From Escarpia spicata (taxonomy: Eukaryota; Annelida; Polychaeta; Sabellida; Siboglinidae), in contig OZ023213.1 of NCBI GenBank assembly GCA_963995525.1, forward strand, positions 16,890,110 through 16,954,109: 64,000 nucleotides of DNA. The letters are read 5' to 3'. Below, in pieces: positions 35,620-49,500 of this stretch (position 1 is the stretch's first letter; the number at the start of each line of letters is the position of its first letter). Made by a program: the position numbers and the translations under genes. Below the pieces are notes generated by a model, which searched no databases, was not told the DNA's origin, and was given only the letters and a program-made list of their open reading frames with translations.

Positions 35620-36001
35620 CAACGCTCAGCAACGTTCTATTAATTAGCTGACTAATCTGCATTATTGTGGTTACAATGTAATGGTCTCATGAGGTCTCAT
35701 TCAATTAGTCAGCCTTTTTTAGAACATCTATCGCCAAACCGACCTATATATGCTGGCACTGAGGGTGATCACTGCCAGGGTGCTTGTCATCCTCAGTGGT
35801 TCTTTCACGTCCCAAATTGAGACGGGTCCGACATTAACGTGATCTCCGAGACACGAAAAATACACAGTCCCCAATGTTGAGAGCCAAGTTTTTAAACCAA
35901 AAATCATGCTTGCCCGTTCCGGGTTTCGTCAGAGCGCTATAAAAAAATATGATGTACTAGCCACTACACTAGCCGAGCTCCCTAATAGTAATGTGTACTC
36001 A
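35620..36001 (-). mobile_element. tRNA-derived SINE (family B) inserted in LINE RT ORF
   Basis: The host LINE frame ...SICF stops at 35619 and continues VASKAFD at 36008. The bases tgtttc occur at 35614-35619 and 36002-36007 as a 6-bp duplication. Minus-strand head: gggagctcggctagtgtagt (box A-like tagtgtagtgg), a box B remnant, then the shared body ...tttggtttaaaaacttggct. A second copy lies at 38361-38473. Confidence 0.72.
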
Positions 36002-37089
36002 TGTTTCAGTTGCATCCAAAGCATTTGATAGTGTAAATAATTAAGTTATATTTAAGAAACTCAGAAAGCGGGGCATACCCTAGTTTATATGTAGTGAGAA
36101 TTATCGTATTTTGGTATACTACTCAAAAGATGTATGTACGCAGGAAGAATATCAGTTTTTCCATTACTAATGGTGTACGTCAAGGAGGAATTCTCACCCT
36201 GTATCTTTTTTGTGTTTACATGGATGATTTCAGTAAAAAAAATTACGTTTTTTACAATGGAAATGCCGGATGCATAATAGGTGTATAATTAATAAATAAT
36301 TTTGATGTATGCTGATGATTTAGTGCTCTTGGTTCCCCCATATATTGGCTTATCAATGCTGCTGTCATAATGTTCCGATTATGGTCTAGAAGACGATATC
36401 AAATACAACAGTACCAAAAGTAATGTTATTATGTTTTGCTGTAAAAAGTTCAAGGATATACACATGCAAATTGCTGTGCTAAATGATGAAATAGTGCCAA
36501 GAATTAATATATGTAAATGTCTTGGACATGTTATCACCGAAGATCTCAGTGGTGATGACGATATTGGTAGGCAGTATAAGATAATATTGGTAGGCAGTAT
36601 ACGATGATATTGGTAGGCAGTATAACATTTATGCTTAGGGTAATGCTTTGATTCAAAAATTATATATGTGTACTGAAAATGTGAAATGTACTTTGTTCTA
36701 ATCGCACCGTGCTTCATTATATACATGTCCGTGTGTAATTATAAATCCGAATTAATAAGAAAATTATGTGTAACATACAATAATGTGTTCAGATTATTGC
36801 GCAATTAACCGAGGAATTGTAGTGCTAGTTATATGTTTGTGTCACGGGGTTTACTAACTTTACCTTCCTGCAAAATGTTGATCAGGAAAAATATATAATA
36901 ATTATATGGTTTTATGACGTGTGTATATCTAAGACGGGCAATGCAATATTACAAAGTATTATGAATAGTGATACATTATACACACCACCACTGTGACATC
37001 ACTGTAGAAATGTGCTATATACTTACGGTATCCAGTCATTATAGTCTTATCTTTTATATAGATGTAATAATACGGAATAAAGGTATTTC

Positions 37090-37121
37090 ATTGAATTGAA
37101 TTGAATTGAATTGAATTGAAT
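37090..37121 (+). repeat. (TTGAA)n LINE tail
   Basis: Pentanucleotide repeat directly after aataaaggtatttca; marks the 3' end of the preceding LINE. Confidence 0.85.
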
Positions 37122-37558
37122 GACACCAGGGCCTACATGTCTAAACGTTTCATCCTCCCCGAATCCCAGTATGCAGGGTAAGGCGTTGAAATGGACGATT
37201 TTATATACTACAGTTATTATACAATCACATACGGGTTAAATTTGTTTACTTATCTTAAACAAATTAGGAGACCAAAGAACCTTAATTATATTTTCATCTT
37301 TCGCCTTGTCAGTGGCGCCACGCAGTGTGATGTTCCGCGTGACTTCTTTGGACGGGTGCGCCATCTACCGTACGATTCGTCTACTACAGTTCTAGAGTAA
37401 CGGGTTGTCAAATAAAATGTTTACTGCATTCCCTTTTTGTTTGAGAAGTTGCCGGTGATGTTACGTGTCGGTTTATTATGCGGATTATACACCCGCGATG
37501 AACATATGTTGCATAGTATCGCACATCTAATTTGTGGCGAATAACGTTCGTTGCTAAA

Positions 37559-40500
37559 ATGAAGTTGATTCGCAGAGAAATTGATAAAAATGGAACGGGG
37601 TAAGCTAGTAGTTTCAGATTCTGCATTAACTAACCCAATTATCGCCCAGTAGTGACAGTGGGCAACCTTTAAGTTTAACAGATTCCGATTTAAAACTAAG
37701 TATTCTGCACCGTGTGTACAACGAAATCATTGGCGGTACTAATCGGGAGTTCAACGATTACCTATTTATCTACGTTTAACCAGAGTGACGATAACCACTA
37801 TTGTAGGGATGTAACCAAAACATAATTTGCATCCAATTAAACTTCAAAGACAAAGTGAGTATATTTTGTTACGAAGGCCAAAGGAATACCTTTAAAATGA
37901 TACAAACATCATATGTAACTTTAATAGCAAAAAAATTACGGAATTTTAAGTATGACCATTTTTGGCACATAATTAACATTAGAAACAATAAAAAGTTTGT
38001 GACCCACGTTGAATGATAATCTCATTTAATGCTGATATCTCCTTAAATAATTGAGATATTATAATGAAATGTGCAGGCAAAACTGTAAAAAAATCACTCT
38101 TTTTAATGATATAAGCATTTGTGTTACCTCTTAAAACACGAGTCTTACTCAGTCGCAACGATGGATCAAGCTAGGCATACTTTAGCTCAGCAGAAGACAC
38201 TATCATTATATATCTTGTTCACTGAGGTTTACACTTTGGCATGTTGTAATCTTCTGTGTCTGCAAATGTTTCATCCTGTGATCAGTAGGTTAACACAGAA
38301 TTTGTCGACTTTGCCATTGTAGATAACGCAAAATCCTTTGGCCTACTGTAGCTCTTTGTATGTTGAGAGCCAGGTTTTTACACCAAATATCATGCCTGCC
38401 CAGTCCGGGTTTTGAACTCAGTGCGCTGGCATGCCAGGCGGATGTGTTAACCACTACACTAGCCGCGCTCCCCTGATGCAATATATATTGTGGGCCTGTT
38501 GCTTGTTTTATATCGGGATCAATTTGTTTCTTTTTCTTTGGTGCCATCTTTACAGTAATCTGTCTCTTTGCAAAGGAAAAGGTCCAATATATATCATTGA
38601 TTCAGTGTTTTAATAGCTGGACTAGACATACCAGTTTCTCTTACTTTACATCAAAGTACTTGTCTTTGGTATATAAAAGTTGGACATAATAAAAAAACTG
38701 TAATAATACCTAGTCAATTGAAAAACAACATTAGTAATATTGAAAACAACATTCCATGTGCGTTTGTTGTTGTAAACAGCTTCTATGAGCCAATGATCAG
38801 TCCTCTAAATGTCACGTGACCATCAGTTGCCGATCAACTCCAGTAATTTAATGATTCAAAATCTGCATTCATCCATTAAACAATTCCTAAAAAGTTTATT
38901 ATAACTTAATTTAATTTCAATATATTTAAAAGCATTGGAATAGATCTACAACAAGAAAATATATGATTGAAGTGTATAATCAAGTAAACTACCTGGGGCA
39001 TATTGAATCTCCACCAAACTTCACACACACAGTAATAAATATATATACAGGCAGGTATCACAAACCATTAGTGTGTGCACATTCCACCTACGCTACATTA
39101 ATCGGATCAGCAGATTTTTACCAAAAACAACGAAGGAACGCATAGTCAACACCATAATAACATCGCGGCTGGACTTTTGCAGCTCAATCATATATGGAAC
39201 ATGTGCAAACAACATCGCTCGTCTGCAATGAATTCACAACTTGGCCGCTCATCTCATATTGCGTTGCCCGCGAAGTGATTGTTTAATTGTAATTTACATT
39301 AAATTTTCGGACATTCTAGGCAATTTTAAATGTAAACTAAAAACACATTTATTTAGAATATCGTTGTAGACCAACGTTAGTAGTTTCCTCAGTGATCCAG
39401 TGGACTTATTTATATTAGTAATATTTTATAACTATTTATTTATTTGTTTTTATACTGCTATATTTTAGTTACTAATTTATGCATTGTAATTTATTAATTA
39501 TGTTTGTATAGCACAATTTTTTTTTAAATGACTGTTAGTACTAATATTTTAGTTTAATGATCATGACATACGATGTATTGTAAAGATCATGAACAATTGT
39601 GGATCTGGCGCTATAAATTAAATATTTTATTATTATATACAACCTGATCGTCAAGTTCATAAATGTGATCAAACTTGCTTTCAAGTAAAATTTTTATGTT
39701 TTGAACACCTCCTGATCATCGGAATCCAATATTTCCGGAAATACTCCACGTACGGAAGCAATTCGAAAACAAAACTAAGGAATAATGTTTTCCCTACCAT
39801 ATAAGGTAATCATTATGTGGGAATCTCTACCACTGGCCAATAGGAGCAGATGAATGGATACACCCACGCGGGAGGTGTCATTAACGGCGGCACAGCTCTC
39901 GCGGACCATGCAACTAGCCACTCTGCACCGCCATTGTCGCATACCTAACTATTGCACTATTGGCCAATATTTAATTAACCGTTATATGCCTACTTATACT
40001 TTAATATTTAAACACATTTTTTTACGAAATAAAATTGATACATCATTTTGAACATTCCACATGATTTCTGCCATATAGTGTTATTTATAATATTGCATTT
40101 ACGCAGGGGTAGATATTAAGGAAAAATGCAAACAGATTAGTATGGTTCCAAATTCACTAATCCATTTAAACAAATCTGCTGTAATCCCCATATCTTGTCA
40201 TTTCAAAAACCCAAGTGCTACTAAAATGTGCTTAAGTACAAGTAAAGGCATTTGGCTCGAACACTTGTCCTTAGATCCTACTAGTGTTGTTTGTCAAACG
40301 CAGTGGCATAGTACCTGGCAATAAACTAGTTGATGGATATTTGTGTACGAACAATCCTTACACATTAATTGCTGCATGGCTGAATGCATCCCACAGAAGT
40401 TGAGATGGTGTTCAAATCAACAGATTTGTGAGGATGTGACGAGTAAAGCTAATTGAGCTGTAGATACAGTGCTATATAATTATAAGAATATACTTTTACC

Positions 40501-43500
40501 TGTACCAAGTCTGTTGACGACTGTTTGTTGTTGCAGCTATGTCCGGCTGGTTGCGGAACAAGCTGAGGACATGTGGCATGCCTACAATCTGGTGGCGGTC
40601 GGAGACTCACTACGTTCATCCACCATTAGGTGGGTCTTGTCACTTGTGTTGGCAGTCGGTTTGATTGTCATAATCGGTTTGGCCTAACCAATCATTGATC
40701 TATTGTATGATCATCTTGTGGGTGGCCATTCTAAGACAAGTATGCTCATTAGATGGCAGTACTATTACCCATTATTTGCAGTTTACATAAACAGACAATT
40801 GATACAAGTTATAACATGTTTGTCGAAAGTGTATGCCTTTTAGCAATAATCACCACAGGATACTTATCCAATGGATGCGTTCATCTGCAATGTGGATTTT
40901 ACGAACCCGTTGTAAGCACACGGCAGTTTTTAATTATATCAATGGCGTCTTTTTGTGAAACCAAAACAGATTTTCATCATTCAAACAATTTCAGTAATAT
41001 TGAATGCTTATTTCACATGATGGTAATATTTATATAATTGAAATGATCATCAAGATACCACACAAGATAGTAATCAATTTACTGATCGGAAGCACGAATC
41101 AACCAGTCATCAAGAAAACTTATTAATCAGAACAGCACTACTATTAAATGTATTTGTTCAACATATTCCTCTATCACAACGGTGTACATTTGATGAACTA
41201 CCTTGTATAAATGATGGCTTCACAAATCTGTATTACTGTTGTTCAGGAAGGTGCAGACAGAGAGCGCCACAGGTAGCACATCGAGCAACAAAATTCGCAC
41301 CACGTTGACGATCACTGTTGAGACAATTGACTTTGATACACAAGCGTGCGTTCTTCGTGTGAAAGGGCGTAACATTGAAGAAAACCAGTATGTGAAGGTT
41401 GGTTAAGTAGACATTAATATTACTTTCTTCCTGGGTGCAAAGATCAAAACAAAACAGTTCTTCTTTTGCACACAATCGTCAATATTTTGGGGGTCATGAA
41501 TTGTACGCTGATGCTACACAAGTCTAAGCAGAACAAAGGCTGTTTACGCAGATTAAGACACCCAGGAATGGCCAATGTCTTTGGGAAGAGGCCTTTCTAT
41601 CTGGTGTTTATGCCAGGGGGTTTACAAGATCCCATGCAGGGGATTTACTTTTTGCTTACCTTTAAATTTGTATTCTACAGAACGAGAATTACTGAAAATA
41701 TACCTCTTCTATATCATCAGATAGAAGTTCATATAAGTACCATGAGTCATAAAGCAGGGATAGTTGACATGCTGGCCCATCTCAACACTTCTATATTTGA
41801 AATGTGATCTTTCCATGAAATCTGAAGGATTTGTCACATGGAGATGTCCTTTGGAAAGTCTTCTGATGTGGTGTTTTCTGAAGTGGTGTTTCCTGATGTG
41901 ATCTATTTTGTAATGCTATGTGTATGAGACAAGTAAATGTGTTGTTGCGTAAACGTTTCGCATATTAGTGGTTGGTAGTGAATTTTATATTTGCAATAGT
42001 TGTTACATCTGTTACAGAGGATCTCCTTAGTTGCACGTGTTACCTTCTGAAAGTCTCTGTGGTGTATATTATGTGTGACTAACTAAATGATGTTCAATTG
42101 AAAATATATTGTTTGGTGTGTTCAGATGGGAGCATATCACACCCTGGATCTGGAGCTCAATCGCACATTCACACTTGCGAAACATGAATGGGACAGTGTT
42201 GCCCTTGAACGCATCGGTAGGTCTTAGCTCAGTGCTGCCCCCTATGGTCCAATGTAGAAAAAAGTCACAGGAAAAGAGTCACAACTTTAATTTAGATATT
42301 TAGGGTTCTCTGTGCATGGATATGTTTGGGTGAATAGTCGTCTCAGTCATCAGCATTTAACCAAACATAACACAACAAGATAAGTGCTTAGCTTTGACAA
42401 AAGTCACTCGTGAGTCTCACTTTAGTCTCGCTTAGCCGACTATCGCCTGGCTGCGTGACTTCGCCAGAACAATAGTCGGGCTGTAAATGGCCCTTTTGAA
42501 TGTTATGCCATGAGAGCTGCCACCTAATAAATATGCATGTGATTAAAAGGCATTAAACTACGAAAAAAGTTTAATGTCGGTTTATTTTGTGTGATATGTT
42601 TCAGTATAAGTTTAATGTTGAATAGTTGTTATAGTATAATATTATCTGATAAAAGTGTATCCTTATTGAATTTTTATTTCATAGTTGACCTGAGATCCAA
42701 TCGTCGTCTCTACCAGAATCTGTCGGTCACAATCAATCAGTGAAAATGTGCTGAACTTTGTATTTAGAATACAGGCTTCAAGTGAAGTTTTGACGTGACT
42801 AGCCAACTATTTCTGCGACTTCCTTCCACCTACCCGTTGGCCAGGTCAACTATGCATTCTGTTTTAGATTTCATATGTTTTACTTTTTAATTATTTTATA
42901 TTGCTGTATAGTGCTACATTTAATCACTCTATTAATAGTTTTGTACCAATGTAAGTGCATCTCCTCTGAGATGCCAATACTACAGCCCTGACCACCTGTG
43001 ACAGTACTGCTTTCCCAGTGAATATGCAAGACACTTCAAGTGAAGATTTGATAAACGAAAATGCATTTTATGAATAGGAATGTTATATATTTTCGGAAAG
43101 TATGATAATCAGCGAGTAAAATGAGCCATATCATTTTATATTCCGTTGCCATGGTAACAAGCAAGCAAAGTTCGCCGATATCGTTACAGTGTCAATCGTC
43201 AACATCCGACAAAGATTCTTTGCTAAAACTATCATATGATCTGACCAAAACATATGGTGGTAAATCGCTAGTTGAAATAATGCCGTCTGCCACTGTGACC
43301 ACCGCAAATTTTGATAATCCATGATTAAAACCTCGAAAATCTCCGTAAACTATTATTGAGTGATAATAAACGATGACCACTGCTGAATAGCTAATTATTT
43401 GCCTTTTACTACCGTACACAACAAGTGGCTCCACGTAATGAATAATTATGAGTAAAAACAATTTGAATAGCAGACATTTTCAATGCTGAATAACCGGCCT

Positions 43501-46500
43501 GTCGTACTGAAGCATCACAGACAGTGCAGTCGGAAATCAGGCCTGTCGTACTGAAGTGGTTAAGAAATGTTTTTAAAATGCATATCACTAAAAAAAAATA
43601 TGAGCTGGAGCCCAGTGGCTAGAGCTTTGGACTCTCAACTGAGAGAACCCACGTTCGAATCCTGTGCTGCTGTGTCAAACCTTGGGCAAGTTTTGCGCAC
43701 TCTATGTTGCTCCAGCTATTTGAATAAGTACCTGGCTATAGACATTGGTGGATATGTGCGTACAGATAGTCTTTGCACATTAATTGCGGCGTGGATGAAT
43801 GCTACTCTGTCGAAGTTGAGATGGTGTTCAATTGAACAGGTCTGCCAGGAAGTAAAGTGTAAAGCGCTTTGAGCTGTCCTAAGGACTGGATATTGCGCTA
43901 TATAAGAACTTATCTTTACCTTTATGTTGTGTTCATAGAGTTGGCATGTGATGTCACGCAGCATGCAGACGTGGCTGCAGTCGTCATGCAAGAAGGTCTC
44001 GCACACGTGTGTCTTGTCACCCCCAGTATGACGCTAGTGCGTAGCAAGGTTGAGACTTCAATCCCCCGCAAACGCAAGGGGCTTTGCTCACAGCACGACA
44101 AGGTCAGTCGGGTCAAAGGTCATGGAATTATTGGGGATGGTTTTTCTATTGCAATAGCTGTATTACGTTTGTATTGCAATAGCTGTATTACTTTTCTATT
44201 GCAATAGCTGTATTACTTTTCTATTGCAATAGCTGTATTACTTTTCTATTGCAATAGCTGTATTACTTTTCTATTGCAGTAGCTGTATTACTTTTCTATT
44301 GCAATAGCTGTATTACTTTTCTATTGCAGTAGCTGTATTACTTTTCTATTGCAATAGCTGTATTACTTTTCTATTGCAATAACTGTATTACTTTTCTATT
44401 GCAATAGCTGTATTACTTTTCTATTGCAATAGCTGTATTACTTTTCTATTGCAGTAGCTGTATTACTTTTCTATTGCAGTAGCTGTATTACTTTTCTATT
44501 GCAATAGCTGTATTACTTTTCTATTGCAATAGCTGTATTACTTTTCTATTGCAGTAGCTGTATTACTTTTCTATTGCTGTAACTGTATTACTTTTCTATT
44601 GCAATAGCTGTATTACTTTTCTATTGCAATAGCTGTATTACTTTTCTATTGCAGTAGCTGTATTACTTTTCTATTGCAATAGCTGTATTACTTTTCTATT
44701 GCAATAGCTGTGTTACTCTTCTATTGCAGTAGCTGTATTACTTTTGCAGTACTATTCTGAGAGTTGCGATAATATCTCTCGATAGTATCACGGAATAACA
44801 TAGAGCCAGGGAATTGTCCAAGATTATAATTTGATGGTGGTGCCATCATGTGGCACTGGGGACAGTTACTCGAATCCATGAATGGCACTGCTGTGGTGAA
44901 TGGTTGTTGATAAAATAGTAAAATTATAAAATAATGTTGACAAATTATGTTTACAAACAGTAATACAGTGGCAATGTAGCCCTTTTGATATGTTTTGTAA
45001 AGTATTTTTGTTATTGATAGTTAAATTTATTATCACGTTTTAATAAAGCTTGCATGATATACACAGTCAAAAGCCTCTGTTAGGGTAATTAACATTTTGA
45101 CTATGTTAATAGGAAGTTGAATTGTTGAATGTTCCAGAGTCTGACTCGGTTTTATGACCAGATCATTCAGGCCATCTTGCGGCATATCAACTTTGATGGT
45201 GAGTGATCACACAGTGTTTTATATGTTTTGGGTAATAGTTACCATATTCAACCTAATTAGCGTACATGCCCTAATTAGGTCGAATACGATACGTTTATAA
45301 CAAACACGGATACAACGAATTGACGGATATAAAGAAATAATTTCTTACATATGGATTTTTTCCTATTTTTTTCCATTTTAAGCGTTCACGCATATTACGA
45401 ACACTGGTATAACGAATTCACGGTTATTACGAACACCTTTTTCCGGACAAATTTCGCCATATAACGAATTTTTGTCCAACTGAAAATCGTCTGGTTGTTC
45501 GCAAATACTTCCCGTCCGTGACCTGGAAGCCATGCCGTGGCCGCGCACAGCGCCAGTGACAAAGTAATTAGGTCAATGAGGGAAATAATTTGTAACATGG
45601 CTACACAGTCGGATGACACTGCAGTGCACTGCGACTCGCTTGAGGATTTCTTTTTGTCTGGTGCCCTAGCCAAGAGCAAACAAACGTCAATGGAGGACTT
45701 CTCCAAAGCAGATTAACTGGTGTCATTCTGTGTGTGCCAGGTCAATGAGGGAGTCATCAAAGGTGATTGTTAGCTGCACGTTATACGACGGTTCATCCGT
45801 AACAGGGCTACGCAGTCAGACGACACTGCAGCGCACTGTGACTGGTTTGAGGATTTCCTGTTATCTGGTGCCCTAGCCAACAGCAAACAAACAACATTGG
45901 AGGACTTCTTCAAAGCAGATTAACTGGTGTCATTCTGTGTGTGTGTTGTACAAGAGGTAGTAGTTATACCGTGGCTCCATCCTGCCACAGTTTGTGTTTT
46001 AGTGTGCTTGGACGCAACGTGTTCGCCATGTGTTTACGTCATACTGTATACCGTTACTTTTTCACAGACGGTGGACTGCGATCTTATGTTACTACACTTA
46101 ATAGTATCATTTGTAACTGTCTTATGTGTCATCTAAATAAATGTTACACAACAAAATATCTTTGCGTTTGATAGACACCTGGTGAATAGTTTAAAAACTG
46201 TCACACACAACACTGTCACCTAGCGGGTAAACGCGTACACGCATAGAACGAATTCACGGATATAACAAACTCATTAGCTACCCGCAAAGTAGTTCGTTAT
46301 AAGCGTGTTGCACTGTATATCAAATCGTAATCAAGCTACCACGTGTGTATGTTAACATTTTCCTTCCAGAAGGTTTGTATCTTGAATGCCAGACTTTCAG
46401 GGATTAACCTGACCCCAGGAAAGAAAAGTAACCCTTTTATTTTAACACTTTGTTTGCAACGTTAAGCATTTTCTGCAATTGTTCCAAACTATATATATAC

Positions 46501-49500
46501 CTACCAATCAGCTGGGGAAGTGTTAGTTAAGTGCAATAATCATTGAAAATACATATAGGCGTTGTAGCTTTGCAAACAAGTTTTCTTTTTTCCGCCTAGC
46601 TTTGCAAAAAACATTTCATGTTTACGCCATCTTTGCTAATTGTAAGGTACGAATACTCCAGAAAACCTTCTTCTGCCTATGTGTGCATGTAGGGCCATCC
46701 AGAAGATAGTTATTTTTTCCATGGACGGGCATTTTTGCTAGTATTTACAGTATAATGATTTTACTGATTTGATATATATTATGTTCATCTTTAATCTATT
46801 GTTTAAAGCTTTCTTTATACGCAACGTCTTGATTTGTTTCAGTTGTCAAGTGTGTGCTCATTGCCAGTCCAGGATTTGTCAAGGTGGGTCATATTTCCTC
46901 ATTGCCACACACACTTTCCTTTCTCTCTTTCTCTGGTTATAAATATAAACATTTTACTGTTTGTATATTTACTAATTTATGAACATATATACAATTTCCT
47001 TGTTGTAATAATGCAATAATATTACTAGCAATGTTATGTTATATAAGGTAAATAATTGTTATTAATTAATTCATATGGTGGCTCCTACGAGAGTGACTAT
47101 AATTAGTCTTTGTAGGAGTCTCACTGGTCTTTGTCTTATGTATGTATGTATATCCAAGCAGTTTGTTTTCTTGTAGGAGTAATTCAGTGGGTGTATTCTG
47201 TTCTGTACACACTAGTATCTGATGTAGCATGCTGTTTTCTTTCAGGACCAGTTCAATGAATACATGTTCCAACAAGCCACAAAGAATGACTACAAGCTGC
47301 TCTTGGACAACAAGTCAAAGTTCCTCCTCGTTCATTCTTCTTCTGGATTCAAACATGCTCTTGCAGGTAAGTGCCGACTCATGTTCCTACTCAGCTGTTG
47401 ACTCACATGGCGACTCACATACCAACTCAATTGTCGACTCAACAGGCGACTCACATACTGACTCATGTAGTGACTCATCTACTGGTTCAAGTACTGACAC
47501 ATGTACTGGCTCAAGTACTGAATCAAGTACCGACTCATATACAGACTTGCCTTGGCAGCTTTATTTAGTTAAAATGTTGCAATTATTTATTACAAAATCT
47601 TAAGTAAAATCTGGGACAAATAAATATTTCCTGTTCCTCTCTATCCGTCTCTTTTATATAAAAAAACAGAGCGTGTGTCTTTGTCTTATATCCCAATTAA
47701 TCCCAATTGATTCACGAAGGTTGATTTATAATGTTTGCGCCACAAAAATCAGTATGAGTATCAGAGAACTTGTACTTCCTGTGCCTTGTGTGAAGTCGCT
47801 GTCAACATATAAGCCTGGTCATGTTTCAGAAGTACTACTAGACCCGTCTGTCAACGTGAAGTTGTCTGACACGAAGGCCCTCGGTGAAGTAAAGGCCCTG
47901 GAGGACTTCTATCAGATGCTTCAGAATGACCCAAACAGGGCATTCTATGGGTGAGTGACATGTCCTGATTGTGATGTGTCCTGATTTCCTGATTGTGATG
48001 TGTCCTGATTTTGACGTTTCCTGTTGTGATGTGTCCTAATTGTGATGTGTCTTGATGGTGATGTGTCTTGATGGTGATGTGTCTTGATGGTGATGTGTCC
48101 TGATTTGTATATGTCCTGTTGTGATGTGTCCTGATTGTGGTATGTCCTGAAGGTGACGTGTCCTGACTGTGATGTGTCAAGTCATGATTTTGATATGTCC
48201 TGATGGTAACATGTCATTAAACAGGATCCATTGTTAAATTTACGAAGCTTTTTTCAAAATGCATAAATTCACCACCTTGTCACAGAGAAGACTGCTTGTG
48301 TGACACTCCAGCAAAACATGGGCTAATATGCTCATAAGACTGAGAGTGAAACAGACCTCAGTTTGTTACATGTCCTATTAGTGACATATAAGTGACATGA
48401 CCATCTGTTCCAGCATTCGTCACGTGGAGAAGGCAAATGAGATGCAGGCGATAGAAACCCTCCTCATCACTGACGAACTCTTCAGGTATGTCTTCTCTAC
48501 TAGTATACACCCATACACCCACTCGTCAAGCCTTTATGCAGGATGAAATTGTTACCAGTCCAAAGATGTGGTATATACGTCTATGCACGCACGTCTAAAT
48601 GTGCAGATATATACAGAAATACCCTATATGTGTACGTGTGACACTTATTTTCAAAGCATAGTGGACACAGTCAATAATTAATAAGTTTTTTTGCTCCTCA
48701 AATTTCTACCCGCCCAGATTCACATTTCTACCTGCCCAAAAACAGTCTTTACCCATCCAAATGATGGGTGGACGGGTCTCTAGATAAAACTGTGCCACCC
48801 GTGAGCAACCAATCATAGCAGTTGTCATCGTTACCGTGTTTTCAACATAAAATTCGTTCCTGTGACCATTTAGTTCCTGCTGTGGCCAATTATGGGGAAT
48901 GACTGACAAAATGAAACAAGCGAAAACCTCAAAATACCTACCATTGCGGTTTAAAAAATATATATATTGGCAATTGGTAGATCAGAGGACAGTATATTGG
49001 TAATTGGCAGATCAGACACCAGTATATTGGCAATTGGTAGATCAGAGGCCAATATATTGGCAATTGGTAGATCCGAGGCCAGTATATTGGCAATTGCTAG
49101 ATCAGAGGCCAGTATATTGACAATTGGCAGATCAGACACCAGTATATTGGCAATTGCTAGATCAGAGGCCAGTATATTGGCAATTGCTAGATCAGAGGCC
49201 AGTATATTGGCAATTGCTAGATCAGAGGCTAGTATATTGACAATTGGCAGATCAGAGACCAGTATATTGGCAATTGGTAGATCAGAGGCCAATATATTGG
49301 CAATTGGTAGATCAGAGGCCAATATATTGGCAATTGGTAGATAAGAGGCCAGTGGTCAAAGGGAGCGAATGAATGTGCGGAGATTCGTCTGTAGCACTTG
49401 CCGGGTGAAATGTAGTAACATTGTCAACATTGTTTAGACATTGTATCGGGATTATTGTTTATATTACTTTAATAATTAATTTAATGGAAACAATCCCATC

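Larger units (their letters stand above)
35165..37122 (+). mobile_element. Decayed LINE with (TTGAA)n tail, interrupted by a SINE
   Basis: RT finger region: IIDDRIAYRLITSNNQFGFK, then KNKHNKDLCIYAFKK and TYRSLNRSSSICF at about 35470-35618. The palm region resumes at about 36008 (VASKAFDSVN), then NGVRQGGILTLYLFCVYMDD near 36160-36225. Downstream the catalytic box is recognisable only as a corrupted MYADDLVL-like reading (gtatgctgatgatttagtgc at 36306). The 3' end is aataaaggtatttca followed by about six TTGAA units. Confidence 0.78.
37600..40536 (+). other. PELO intron 1 (2.9 kb)
   Basis: Donor gtaagc, acceptor ttgttgttgcag. Holds a SINE-B copy, an L2-like fragment and a SINE-A copy that ends about 33 bp before exon 2; the rest shows no gene. 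Confidence 0.85.

Noticed and set aside
42420..42860. Possible inverted repeat (agccgactat... and ...agccaactat)
   Set aside because: The words are in the same orientation and similarity does not extend; not supportable as TIRs.
47229..47603. 124-codon Ser/Thr/Asp ORF overlapping PELO exon 8
   Set aside because: Out of phase with the exon 8 frame and extends into an intronic 15-bp repeat.
48951..49344. Two opposing 120-codon repeat ORFs in PELO intron 10
   Set aside because: 30-bp minisatellite, divisible by three; lies inside a well-defined intron.
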